A stretch of 30,262 nucleotides of DNA from JAWUWD01 sp034112085 (GCA_034112085.1 JAWUWD010000022.1:1-30262); one strand, 5' to 3'. Shown: positions 7,630 through 16,616, numbered from the stretch's first letter. Numbers and translations are program-made. Notes: generated by a model not told the origin, from the sequence alone.

Positions 7630-8661
7630 TTAGCTTCTAATTCTTCTTAAAACACTATTGGTATTGAATATCAATGTAAAGTGATGCGCTCCACCCGCTA
7701 CATGGTATCCTCCTTTGGAGTAGGCGAACTCTATTGCTTTGACTCGAAACATGAAACCATATGAAATCCCAGCACCTCCTGCTTTAGTGTCTAGTCGCAA
7801 CTCCTGTCTGACCAAATGATTGTATCCAAATCGAAGATTAACATTATTACTAATGAGCAATTCTGTACCAATCACAAAATGTCTAGCAAACTTATCAAAA
7901 CGACCTGGCTCATCTGATTGTAAACCACTCGCAGGTTCGAAATAGGCTATTTCTCTATCACCATTAGCAAATTGATAAGCAGAAATCGAAAAACGAAATG
8001 GCATATGTTCTGGTTTGAAAGTAGCGCCTACTTGAACATCTAAAGGTGGTTTAGAGTTGCTTTCTTCAGTATAATCCGTCAAAAAAAATCCTATGTTCTT
8101 GATCGTCATTCCAATACTGAGTTGCTTGTCCGGATGTACGAATACCCCTCCCAAATCAAACAAAAGTGCGCTGGAACGATAATTCGCAATATTGGAATTG
8201 ATCCATTTGAGATTGGCTCCCATCCTGAAATTTCCTGACTGTCTTGAATGACTAATGGTAATCGCTGTCTCCCCCGATGAGAATGACTGTGTCATAACCC
8301 CGGAAGCATCACGCCCATCCATACTTCCCAAACCAATATGTTGAATACCCACAGATAACATTCCACCTACCTGATCCACTTTTTGGGAATAAGTAAATGT
8401 AGATAGCCCAATATCAGCAAAGTATGACAAATAGTTAGCCGAAGCATATCCAGAGACTGTATCTCCAGTCAAAGCCGGATTACTGAGAAAAAGATTGACA
8501 TCTTGATCAACCTGAGAGACATTAACCCCTCCTAACCCACTTAAACGTGCAGTATAAGGTACATTTAAGAATTCGTATGATCTGTTTCCGCCTACTTGTG
8601 CATAAGTTAACTCTTGAGTTAGAGCAATGGCTAAAATAATGCATGCAAGCTTTCTTATCAT
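7630..8661 (-). CDS. porQ: Type IX secretion system protein PorQ
   Basis: I chose the ATG at 8661 (343 residues) over an in-frame TTG three codons upstream, because it gives a compact signal peptide: MIRKL, a hydrophobic core, and cleavage after TYAQ at about residue 22. The mature protein looks like an outer-membrane beta barrel. Its beginning, YEFLNVPYTARLSGLGGVNVS, followed by FLSNPALTG, is characteristic of PorQ, a relative of the PorP/PorV/FadL-like barrels. Alternating strands continue to the C-terminal strand HFTLIFNTN. PorQ is a T9SS outer-membrane component that works with PorU, PorV and PorZ in the attachment complex that sorts A-LPS-anchored cargo. It lies about 100 bp downstream of lon on the same strand; porQ near lon is an order I recall from other Bacteroidota. 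Confidence 0.85.
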   Translation of the reverse strand: MIRKLACIILAIALTQELTYAQVGGNRSYEFLNVPYTARLSGLGGVNVSQVDQDVNLFLSNPALTGDTVSGYASANYLSYFADIGLSTFTYSQKVDQVGGMLSVGIQHIGLGSMDGRDASGVMTQSFSSGETAITISHSRQSGNFRMGANLKWINSNIANYRSSALLFDLGGVFVHPDKQLSIGMTIKNIGFFLTDYTEESNSKPPLDVQVGATFKPEHMPFRFSISAYQFANGDREIAYFEPASGLQSDEPGRFDKFARHFVIGTELLISNNVNLRFGYNHLVRQELRLDTKAGGAGISYGFMFRVKAIEFAYSKGGYHVAGGAHHFTLIFNTNSVLRRIRS

Positions 8662-8762
8662 ATTACTCAAATAACTACTCTAATGATTATCGTATCTCCA
8701 ATCTTCAACATCTATCTAATAGACCCGGAATACATCCGAAAATAGTAAAACGAATACTAAAC

Positions 8763-11264
8763 TCACTTAGTATCCTCTTTCTCAGGAAATGTGAATTTCA
8801 TAGGTTTTTTCACTTGCTCTTTAAGTAAGGCAAGCTCTAAAACTTCATCAACATGCTGTACATAGTTAATGTTCAAATCCTTCACATATACCTCATCTAT
8901 TTCCAAGATGTCTCTCTTGTTCTTCTCACAAAGGATCAATTCTTTGATTCCTGCGCGTCTAGCGGCTAGAATTTTTTCCTTAATTCCTCCAACGGGAAGA
9001 ACCTTCCCTCTCAAGGTGATTTCACCTGTCATAGCCAGTTTATCTTTGATTCTTCTCTGGGTATATATCGAAGCCAATGAAGTCAACATAGTAATACCGG
9101 CAGATGGCCCATCTTTTGGCACTGCTCCGGCAGGCACGTGAATGTGAAGATCGTAATGATCAAACAATCGATAATCAATGCCAATTTCATCTGCATTGGA
9201 CTTGAGGTATGAAAGCGCAGCCATTGCCGATTCTTTCATCACATCTCCCAACTGACCTGACAATGTCAATTTCCCTTTCCCTCTACTCAAACTAGATTCT
9301 ATGAAAAGAATTTCTCCCCCAACTTGTGTCCAAGCCAATCCAGTCACTACTCCGGCAAAATCATTACCTTGATACAATTCTTTGTCAAATATCTCAGCAC
9401 CCAAAATATCGATTACTTTAGCTGGTGTGATTTTTTGGTCATATGGCTCTTCCATAGCCACATTTTTGGCCGTATTTCTTACTACGCTTCCTATCTTTCT
9501 TTCTAGTCCACGAACACCCGATTCACGCGTATAGCCATCAATAACCTTTACAATACTATTTTTCATAAAGGATACATCCGAAGTTTTCAATCCATGCTCC
9601 TTAAGCTGCTTAGGGATCAAGTGTTTCTTAGAGATTTCCACCTTTTCTTCCAAAGTATACCCTGACACATCTATGATCTCCATCCGATCTCTTAGAGCTG
9701 GGTGAATCGTATCCAGTGAATTAGCCGTTGCAATAAATAACACTTTAGAAAGGTCGTAATCTACCTCTAGATAATTATCAGCAAAAGTACTGTTCTGCTC
9801 TGGGTCTAGAACTTCTAATAACGCTGATGCAGGATCTCCTCTAAAGTCAGAGTTCACCTTATCAATTTCATCTAAAATAAAAACAGGGTTGGATGTTCCT
9901 GCTTTCTTGATGTTCTGAACTATCTTACCCGGCAACGCACCAATATATGTTTTTCTATGCCCTCTAATCTCTGCCTCATCATGCACACCACCAAGTGACA
10001 TTCTGACATATTTTCTTTTCAATGCTTTGGCAATTGATCGTCCCAAGGAAGTTTTCCCAACTCCCGGAGGGCCGTAAAGGCATAAAATGGGGCCTTTCAT
10101 GTCCTGCTTCAGCTTCAACACTGCCAAATACTCGATAACTCTTTCTTTGACCTTGTCCAATCCATAATGATCTTGATCCAAGATGCGCTTCGCTCTCTTT
10201 AAATTAAAATCATCTTTAGTGATTTCATTCCAAGGAAGGTCGATCAACAACTCTACGTAATTCATCGTCACGGGATATTCAGCAGACGCTGGATTGAGTC
10301 TTAACAATTTATCCAATTCCTTGTTGAAGTGTTTCGCTACAGCTTCTGGCCACTTTTTCTTTTTGGCCTTTTGGCGTAGTTCTTCTACTTCTTGATCAGG
10401 CCCATCATATCCCAATTCATCTTGAAGCACTTTCATTTGCTGACGCAAATAGTAATCACGCTGCTGTTGATCAATATCTGTATGAACTTTCTTGTGAATT
10501 TCATGCTTAAGCTCCAGCATTTGAACTTCTTTGAGCATATACTCTAAAAGAAGTGTCGCTCGCTTCATGCTATCATTCAACTCCAACAACTTCTGCTTAT
10601 CGGCTACATCAGCATTGAGGTTAGAAGAAAGAAAGTATGTTAAAAATTCAGCTTCATTAATATTATCTATGGCCATTTGTGCCTCCTGAGGAATTTCAGG
10701 ACTCAAGGTCAATATTTTCGAAGCTGCATCTTTCAAAGACTGAACAGTAGCTTTTACCTCTTTCTTTTTACCTATGATAGGTTTGTCTTTCAGCAATTTA
10801 ACTTTTGCAGTAAAGTAAGGCTCCTCCTTAACAAAGGACTCTACTTCAAATCGGCTTTTTCCCTGGATGATTATGGTCGTATTACCATCTGGAAGCACGA
10901 TCATTTTTATGATTTTGGCAATCGTCCCTACATTGTGAAGGTCTTCAACTGCCGGATCATCAATCTGATTATTTTGCTGGGCCAACACGCCTATGATTCG
11001 ATCACCTTTGTAGGCTTTCTTCACCAACTTCACTGATTTTGCTCTACCCACTGTAATTGGCATCACCACTCCAGGAAAAAGTACTGCATTGCGAATCGGC
11101 AATACAGAAAGCTCTTCTGGCAGATCATCAGCCTTCATCTCGTGCCCATTGTCATCTGCCACCAATTGTATCAACTCACCAGTATCTTCTGGTGCTAACT
11201 CTGACAGTAATAACTGCCCTAAAAAATCGTTCTTTTTATAACTCATATAGTCAGCCCATGCCAT
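8763..11264 (-). CDS. lon: ATP-dependent protease Lon
   Basis: An 833-residue LonA protease of the cytoplasm that degrades misfolded and some regulatory proteins. The N-terminal substrate-recognition domain is at about 50-260 (LPIRNAVLFPGVVMPITVG). The AAA+ module has Walker A GPPGVGKTS (398-406), Walker B FILDEIDK (462-469) and the arginine-finger region. The protease domain has the catalytic dyad Ser721 (KDGPSAG) and Lys764 (second Lys of GGIKEK). The tail is slightly longer than in E. coli Lon (784 residues). The start is ATG 11264; an internal ATG at 11246 is an alternative and would remove only six residues. It ends with TGA, showing that TGA acts as a stop in this genome. It faces a divergent OmpA-family gene across ~196 bp. 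Confidence 0.97.
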   Translation of the reverse strand: MAWADYMSYKKNDFLGQLLLSELAPEDTGELIQLVADDNGHEMKADDLPEELSVLPIRNAVLFPGVVMPITVGRAKSVKLVKKAYKGDRIIGVLAQQNNQIDDPAVEDLHNVGTIAKIIKMIVLPDGNTTIIIQGKSRFEVESFVKEEPYFTAKVKLLKDKPIIGKKKEVKATVQSLKDAASKILTLSPEIPQEAQMAIDNINEAEFLTYFLSSNLNADVADKQKLLELNDSMKRATLLLEYMLKEVQMLELKHEIHKKVHTDIDQQQRDYYLRQQMKVLQDELGYDGPDQEVEELRQKAKKKKWPEAVAKHFNKELDKLLRLNPASAEYPVTMNYVELLIDLPWNEITKDDFNLKRAKRILDQDHYGLDKVKERVIEYLAVLKLKQDMKGPILCLYGPPGVGKTSLGRSIAKALKRKYVRMSLGGVHDEAEIRGHRKTYIGALPGKIVQNIKKAGTSNPVFILDEIDKVNSDFRGDPASALLEVLDPEQNSTFADNYLEVDYDLSKVLFIATANSLDTIHPALRDRMEIIDVSGYTLEEKVEISKKHLIPKQLKEHGLKTSDVSFMKNSIVKVIDGYTRESGVRGLERKIGSVVRNTAKNVAMEEPYDQKITPAKVIDILGAEIFDKELYQGNDFAGVVTGLAWTQVGGEILFIESSLSRGKGKLTLSGQLGDVMKESAMAALSYLKSNADEIGIDYRLFDHYDLHIHVPAGAVPKDGPSAGITMLTSLASIYTQRRIKDKLAMTGEITLRGKVLPVGGIKEKILAARRAGIKELILCEKNKRDILEIDEVYVKDLNINYVQHVDEVLELALLKEQVKKPMKFTFPEKEDTK

Positions 11265-11429
11265 AATGACATAGGTTTTAAATAAAATAGTCTGTTTTAT
11301 CGATAAATAATCGAGTAGGCATAGTGAACAATCCCTGTGCCAATGGAGGATTATGGCATATACCTTGCTTAAGTATCAATTTTGTAACATCTTTATTGAG
11401 TAGATGTCCGCCACAAATTGTAGCGTAAC

Positions 11430-11439
11430 ATTGCGCAAT
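11430..11439. repeat. 10-bp perfect palindrome upstream of second PorE-like gene
   Basis: ATTGCGCAAT is a perfect palindrome lying 21 bp before the start codon of the plus-strand OmpA-family gene, within the 196-bp lon/OmpA divergent region. Flanking ACATT and AATGT extend the symmetry with a small offset. It could be an operator for a dimeric regulator. No regulator is identified, and one site of this size could be chance. Confidence 0.35.
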
Positions 11440-11460
11440 AATGTACAATAATTTCAGTCC

Positions 11461-13461
11461 ATGCATCGGCAAGTTTTGCGATATTTTTTTGCGGTTTCGA
11501 TCTGCTTCTTACTTACCACAACCTTTCTATTAGCTCAGAAGAAAGGTAAAAAGTCACATCGAAGAACTACTGAAGCTTCCGCGTTGATGGATACTATACA
11601 AAGCTATAGTCAATCCGAATTATTTCATTTTCCGAACATCAACAAAACGCTTTACTATCAAAATAAAAAAGACAAATCAAAGATCAATCAACTTGAAAAA
11701 GCCAAAGACTGGAATAAACTATATCCACTGTTAAGAGAATATGTCTCTAATTTTGGGATCGTTAATTTTTACAAAGACACCAGAATGATCTGGCGACTTG
11801 CTAAGATCACGGAGTCTAAAGGCAACCATGATGAAGCAAAGCTTCTTTACAAGCTTGTCTTAAAACATCACCGACAAGATATAGATGTGAGTAAAATAGA
11901 GCTTCACTACGACTCTATCACTGAAAATGACAAGGACTACTATGTCCCACTAGATTATTATTATGAATTGGTCGATTATCGCAAAGAAGTCGACACATTA
12001 CACCCGCCACGAGGAGTATTACTCAACATGGGCAATTTGGTAAACTCAAAGCAATCGGACTATGGCCCAACACTAAGTAATAATGATGACATTCTCCTAT
12101 TCACCTCCAAGAGAAACTCTCACAACAGAGGCATAGATATCACACATGATGAAGACTTGTTTTTCAGTCGAAGAATTGACGGTAATTGGGAACCTGCTGA
12201 AGAGTTTATAGGAATCAACACCAAATACAATGAAGGCTCAGCGTGCATGACTAAGGATGGCAAAACTATCTTTTTCGCTAGGTGCGATGCTCCAGACGGC
12301 AATGGTGATTGTGATCTATTCACTGCCGAAATGCAAGAAGCAGATAGCGTTTGGGGAAATATTCACAATCTTGGCGTAAACATCAATAGCACCTCTTGGG
12401 ACTCTCACCCTTCTCTTTCCCATACCGAAGATACTTTATACTTCGCCTCAGATAGGATCGGTGGTTATGGTCTTGCTGATATTTATTACACGACCAAAAA
12501 CAAAGATGATGAATGGGGGAAATCCAAAAATGCTGGGCCAATCATCAATACGAGAAATAGTGAAGTGAGTCCGTTCTACCATCATGTATTTGATGTATTG
12601 TATTTCAGTTCCAATGGTCATAATCTGAATTTTGGAGAATTTGATATCTACAAAGCGTACTGGGAAGATCATGCTTGGGGCGAACCTAAAAACATCGGGC
12701 CATTAGTCAATGGACCCGGGAGTGAGTTTTACTTTACTATCGACTCCAAAGCCAATAACCTGTACTATGCTAGAAGTGCCGAAAATGCCATGCACGACTT
12801 AGACCTATTTTCGTTTCCTCTTCCGATGGAAGCCCAACCTGGAGCCAACACTACCTTCACAGGTTCGCTTACTGATGAGACTACCGGAGAACCATTCAAA
12901 GGAATAGTTTCCATCATAGATATGGACAAAGGCATCGAAGTAGCTCCAAAGTTCTTGCGGCCCGATGGCACATTCGAGTTTGACTTAATCAATAGTAACA
13001 ATTACTTATTGATCATTCAGGGAGAAGAGTTCTTCAGGATAGAAGAGTTGTTCTTCCTAGAAGGCGAGATGACCTTAGACCAATTCACGAAACCCATCGC
13101 CAGTACGCTCAAATTTGAATCCATAGAATTTGGTAATGGCGAAGCACAACTCACCTCAGAAATGTATGGTGACCTAGATAAGCTCGCTGACTTCATGCTG
13201 GATAATCCTGACTTTCATCTGGCCATCTCTGGGCATACAGACTCAGATGGTCGTGAAGAGTTCAATCTTCAACTCTCCCAAGAACGCGCTGAGGCAATCA
13301 TGGAGTACTTAGTGTATTTCGGCAATGTCGCTGAAGAACGGGTCGAAGCTAAGGGCTTCGGGAGTTCAAAGCCACTGGTCGAAGAAACGACTGATGAAAG
13401 CAAAAATCTTAATCGTAGAGTTGAGTTTGAGATTACTCGAAAAGAGATTGAGGGAAACTGA
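11461..13461 (+). CDS. PorE-like protein 2: TPR-like, beta-propeller, OmpA domain
   Basis: A 666-residue exported protein built like the one at 3885-5981 but clearly diverged. Signal peptide is residues 1-26 (TTTFLLAQ), then a basic linker. A helical, TPR-like region lies at about 55-175 (WRLAKITESKGNHDEAKLLY). A PD40-type propeller spans about 185-455, with blades such as LLFTSKRNS, IFFARCDAP, LYFASDRIGG and LYFSSNGHN. A carboxypeptidase-regulatory-like beta domain lies at about 463-540 (GSLTDETTGEPFKG). The OmpA domain is at about 550-660, with GHTDSDG, Asp594 and Arg609 in LSQERA. The architecture matches Porphyromonas PorE, a peptidoglycan-binding T9SS component. Which of the two paralogues, if either, serves the T9SS cannot be decided here. 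It ends in TGA. Confidence 0.85.
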   Translation: MHRQVLRYFFAVSICFLLTTTFLLAQKKGKKSHRRTTEASALMDTIQSYSQSELFHFPNINKTLYYQNKKDKSKINQLEKAKDWNKLYPLLREYVSNFGIVNFYKDTRMIWRLAKITESKGNHDEAKLLYKLVLKHHRQDIDVSKIELHYDSITENDKDYYVPLDYYYELVDYRKEVDTLHPPRGVLLNMGNLVNSKQSDYGPTLSNNDDILLFTSKRNSHNRGIDITHDEDLFFSRRIDGNWEPAEEFIGINTKYNEGSACMTKDGKTIFFARCDAPDGNGDCDLFTAEMQEADSVWGNIHNLGVNINSTSWDSHPSLSHTEDTLYFASDRIGGYGLADIYYTTKNKDDEWGKSKNAGPIINTRNSEVSPFYHHVFDVLYFSSNGHNLNFGEFDIYKAYWEDHAWGEPKNIGPLVNGPGSEFYFTIDSKANNLYYARSAENAMHDLDLFSFPLPMEAQPGANTTFTGSLTDETTGEPFKGIVSIIDMDKGIEVAPKFLRPDGTFEFDLINSNNYLLIIQGEEFFRIEELFFLEGEMTLDQFTKPIASTLKFESIEFGNGEAQLTSEMYGDLDKLADFMLDNPDFHLAISGHTDSDGREEFNLQLSQERAEAIMEYLVYFGNVAEERVEAKGFGSSKPLVEETTDESKNLNRRVEFEITRKEIEGN

Positions 13462-13833
13462 TATGGCACAATCAGGCTATGACTTAGAAGACTCATTTCA
13501 GTTGGGACTAATATTAGATATGTTATGGACAATGAATTAAAATACTCAAGACTAAGCTGGGAACTCATGTCGTAAACATATCTATTCCTAAACTTGATCG
13601 AAAAGCTAACATTGAATTTTGGAAAGAATGACCACTTACTGTTCTTAGCCTCTCTCTAAAATTTTGATATAAGAAACCCAAGTGGACACTTGAGCCATTT
13701 CAGATTATTCAACAATCATGAAATCACTCGTTAAAGCCTCTCAACGAACCGTTTGCCAAAATTATTTTCAAGCCTGTAACAAACGGTTCTTTCATTCGTG
13801 TTACTACTGACTCAATCAAATAATTTTAACAAC
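13462..13833 (+). other. Gene-free stretch, 372 bp
   Basis: No convincing gene is seen here. A 25-codon open frame (13463-13540) directly after the OmpA stop has no recognisable features. A 31-residue stop-to-stop fragment at about 13536-13629 (ending IPKLDRKANIEFWKE) has protein-like composition but no start codon; it may be a remnant or chance. The rest holds short inverted repeats, including CAAGTG/CACTTG (13679-13692) and the 10-bp pair at 13746-13789 described separately. Confidence 0.5.
13746..13789 (+). terminator. Inverted repeat, possible weak terminator
   Basis: GAACCGTTTG (13746-13755) and CAAACGGTTC (13780-13789) form a perfect 10-bp stem around a 24-nt loop, followed by TTTCATT. 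The T tract is poor and the site is about 285 bp after the OmpA gene stop, so a terminator is possible but not certain. It lies 44 bp before the DJ-1-like start and could instead be a leader or operator structure. Confidence 0.4.
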
Positions 13834-14952
13834 ATGAAAAAAGCAGTTTTAACAATCATTCTATTCGTTCCTATTCTCCTTTTTGCACAAAAAAATAATA
13901 GCTCGAAGAAAATCTTAATGGTAGTAAGTAGTTATGGTAAAGATATGGGCGAAACAAGACCTGGCTATGAATTCGATGAATTTTCTCAGGCATACATTAT
14001 TTTCAATAATAACAATCTAATCATCGATATTGCAAGTCCTACAGGAGGAAAGGTTACTCCTGACAAATTCAACGAAGACAAGGCATACAATAAAACCATC
14101 ACTGACAATAAAGAAGTGATGACGCTATTGAAGAACACTAAATCAACCGCTGATATCAATCCAGAAGATTATGATGCTATCTATATAGTTGGTGGCAAAG
14201 GCGCAATGTTTGATTTGCCTTATGACCCTTCACTTCAAGATATTATATTGAATTTATATAACAGGCAGGAGACTATCATTTCATCTGTTTGCCATGGTCC
14301 TGCTTCTTTTGTAAATGTCAAAAACGATGATGGCTACATCATAAAAGGTATCGAACTAACCAGTTTTTGTAATATCGAAGAAGATCTTTTTGGAAAGAAA
14401 TGGGTGCAGGAATTTCCTTTTAAATTGGAGGATAAACTAAAGTCAAGAGGTGCGACATTTACACAAACTGATTTCATGCTGTCAAATGTATCTGTTTCTG
14501 GAAAATTCATTACTGGACAGAACCCTTTTTCAACTACTAAGTCAGCGGAGGAGGTTGTTAAAGCTCTTGGTATCAAACCAGTTGAAAGAAAATACTACGC
14601 TGATGAAAGTAGCGTTTATTTAATTCAAGATTTATTAGATGGGAAAAAAACTAATGACTGGGCAAAGGAGGAGTTAAAAGTCAATCTTTCAAATTATGAC
14701 ATTCAGATAATAGCCATTTATGGTTATTACAAAATTCTTGCTACCAATGATGACCGAGATGATCTAGTCAAAGGGATTGAGTTAGTTGAACTCACTACTC
14801 CTCATTTTTTCAATGAAAATCTCCAGTTCTTGTTAGCAAAAACCTATATCTCATTAGAGAAGGAAGGAAAAGCAAAAGAAATTCTAAATGAATTAGTAGC
14901 TAAAGATTTACTAAGAGAAAATGCCGAAGAACTGCTATCAACGTTAAATTAA
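13834..14952 (+). CDS. Exported DJ-1/Hsp31-like protein with C-terminal helical extension
   Basis: The ATG at 13834 (372 residues) begins a clean signal peptide (MKKAVLTII to LLFAQ, residues 1-19); an in-frame GTG at 13798 only adds a polar leader. Residues 26-250 form a DJ-1/PfpI-type domain with nucleophile Cys153 in SSVCHGPASF, His154 and Glu46 in GYEFDEF, plus the IDIASPTGG and IYIVGGKGAMFD segments. This Cys-His-Glu set is typical of Hsp31-type members, which act as glyoxalase III/deglycase or holding chaperones. Residues about 265-372 form a helical region with TPR-like pattern (FLLAKTYISLEKEGKAKEILNELV) absent from ordinary family members. The export signal puts it in the periplasm, unusual for this mostly cytoplasmic family. 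Activity is inferred from motifs only. Confidence 0.8.
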   Translation: MKKAVLTIILFVPILLFAQKNNSSKKILMVVSSYGKDMGETRPGYEFDEFSQAYIIFNNNNLIIDIASPTGGKVTPDKFNEDKAYNKTITDNKEVMTLLKNTKSTADINPEDYDAIYIVGGKGAMFDLPYDPSLQDIILNLYNRQETIISSVCHGPASFVNVKNDDGYIIKGIELTSFCNIEEDLFGKKWVQEFPFKLEDKLKSRGATFTQTDFMLSNVSVSGKFITGQNPFSTTKSAEEVVKALGIKPVERKYYADESSVYLIQDLLDGKKTNDWAKEELKVNLSNYDIQIIAIYGYYKILATNDDRDDLVKGIELVELTTPHFFNENLQFLLAKTYISLEKEGKAKEILNELVAKDLLRENAEELLSTLN

Positions 14953-14971
14953 GGAGCTGACAAGTCACCAT

Positions 14972-15014
14972 ATAAACATAAAACCTACCGTAATATGGTA
15001 GGTTTTATGTTTAT
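14972..15014. terminator. Bidirectional terminator, 18-bp perfect stem
   Basis: Arms 14972-14989 (ATAAACATAAAACCTACC) and 14997-15014 are exact reverse complements around a 7-nt loop. The core CCTACC/GGTAGG stem is flanked by A-rich sequence on one side and T-rich on the other, so it can end transcription from both the DJ-1-like gene (plus) and rny (minus), which converge on it. Confidence 0.85.
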
Positions 15015-15031
15015 TTAAATGAGTTTTATTT

Positions 15032-16597
15032 CTACTTCGCGAAGCTCACTGATCTCATTTCTCGGATCACCGTTACTTTGATCTGTCCAGGATATTGCAT
15101 GTCTTTTTCTATTTTCTGTGAGATCTCAAAAGAGAGCATCCCGGCTTTATCATCAGTCACAGAGTCAGCATCTACCATCACTCGAAGCTCTCTACCTGCT
15201 TGTATGGCATAGCATTTATTAACCCCATCAAAGTCTAAGGCCAAGGCTTCTAAGTCCTTCAAACGCTTGATGTATGCCTCCATCACCTCACGTCATGCAC
15301 CTGGTCTTGCGCCAGAGATCGCATCACATGCTTGTATTATTGGAGATAGCAATGAAGTCATTTCGATCTCATCATGGTGAGCTCCTATGGCATTACACAC
15401 TTTAGGGTGTTCCTTGTATTTTTGCGCCAACTCCATCCCGATGATAGCGTGTGGCTTTTCAGGTTCGTCTGGCCAAACTTTACCAATATCATGTAGAAGA
15501 CCCGCGCGCTTAGCTTGCTTCACATTGAGACCAAGTTCAGCTGCCATTATCGCACAAAGGTTTGCCACTTCTCTAGAGTGTTGTAGCAAGTTCTGCCCGT
15601 ATGATGATCTAAATCTCATTCTACCTACCATCTTGATCAATTCAGGGTGCACACCGTGTATACCAAGATCGATTACGGTTCTTTCCCCTATCTCTATGAT
15701 CTCTTCAGTAATATTCTTAGTGGTCTTTGCCACAATCTCTTCAATACGAGCTGGATGTATCCTTCCATCAGTTACCAACCTGTGTAGCGAAAGTCTAGCG
15801 ATCTCTCTTCTCACAGGATCAAATCCAGAGATGATAATTGCCTCTGGCGTATCATCAACTATGATTTCCACTCCAGTAGCAGCTTCTAATGCCCTAATAT
15901 TTCTACCTTCTCTACCAATAATTTTCCCTTTGACGTCATCACTTTCGATATTGAAAATAGATACACAATTCTCAATTATATGTTCTGTAGCCGTTCTCTG
16001 TACCGTCTCTAGTACGAGCTTCTTAGCTTGTTTAGTAGCCGTCAGCTTAGCCTCCTCCATGATGTCTTTGATATGAGAAGATGCTTTCGTTTGCGCTTCA
16101 CTTTTCAATGTTTCCATCAACTGCTCACGTGCATCGTCAGCGGTAAGGTTTGATATTTTTTCAAGAATTGTGACTTTCTGATCGTTGAATTTCTCTAGAT
16201 CAACTTTCTTCTTATTGACGATCTCCAGCTGAGCCGTCACGTTCTCCTTCATGCTATCAACTTCAGCCTCTTTGCGCTTCACTTGCTCCATCTCTTTATT
16301 GATGATCTGCTCACGCTGCTTGATCTTATTTTCGTTAGTGATGATTAGGTTTTTCTTCTTATTCGCCTCTTCATCAAACTCAGACTTCAGCTTTAAGAAT
16401 TTCTCTTTCGCTTCATGAATTCTATCCTTTTTGATATTCTCTGCAGAGATTTCTGCTTCCTTCAAGATAAGTCTAGCCTGCTCTTTCGCCCGTTTTTCTT
16501 CCTCATCCTTCTTGGTGGACAGCATTGCTTTGGTCACACCAAATCCGATGCCAAGACCAACTATCGCTGCAATAATTATGTACAACATTCCTTCCAT
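15032..16597 (-). pseudogene. rny: RNase Y gene interrupted by an in-frame TGA
   Basis: The whole frame encodes a typical ~521-residue RNase Y (membrane-anchored endoribonuclease that starts mRNA decay). It has an N-terminal membrane helix (4-24), a long coiled coil (about 28-190), a KH domain (GKIIGREGRNIRALE, 224-238) and an HD domain (HDIGK, His369-Asp370; AHHDE 406-410). After residue 434 (GARPGA) codon 435 is TGA. The same frame then continues with the expected C-terminal domain, REVMEAYIKRLKDLE to the end VSFAK. There is no frameshift: the single codon stands where I recall GARRE, so CGA to TGA is the simplest change. The front part is 15293-16597 (434 residues). The rear part could restart at GTG 15286 or ATG 15283 (83-84 residues). 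Nonsense mutation, sequencing error or readthrough are all possible. Confidence 0.8.
15293..15295 (-). other. In-frame TGA codon inside rny
   Basis: On the minus strand the codons read GGT GCA TGA CGT GAG GTG ATG GAG. TGA occupies the position of the first arginine of the family's GARRE motif. The following base is C, the context known to make UGA most prone to readthrough in bacteria. lon, the second OmpA gene and the BatA-like gene all end in TGA, so TGA is not generally reassigned here. Confidence 0.85.
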
Positions 16598-16616
16598 TTT
16601 ATATATAGTTATAAAT

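Noticed and set aside
11278..11472. Minus-strand 64-codon open frame upstream of lon
   Set aside because: It overlaps the start of the plus-strand OmpA-family gene and the lon promoter region and has no family-like features; treated as chance.
13463..13540. 25-codon frame directly after the second OmpA gene
   Set aside because: No recognisable motif, signal or conserved feature; too short to support.
13269..13568. Minus-strand 99-codon open frame across the end of the OmpA gene
   Set aside because: Mostly antisense to the conserved OmpA domain, with low-complexity Ser/Leu composition; a shadow.
15293..15295. TGA reassigned to an amino acid genome-wide
   Set aside because: lon, the second OmpA gene and the BatA-like gene in this window end at TGA exactly where their families end, so TGA works as a stop.
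15293..15295. Selenocysteine codon in rny
   Set aside because: The family has arginine here, the site is not catalytic, and I see no convincing SECIS-like hairpin directly after it.
15387..16076. Plus-strand 229-codon open frame opposite rny
   Set aside because: It lies entirely antisense to the conserved coiled-coil, KH and HD coding sequence of RNase Y; its length reflects codon bias of the real gene.
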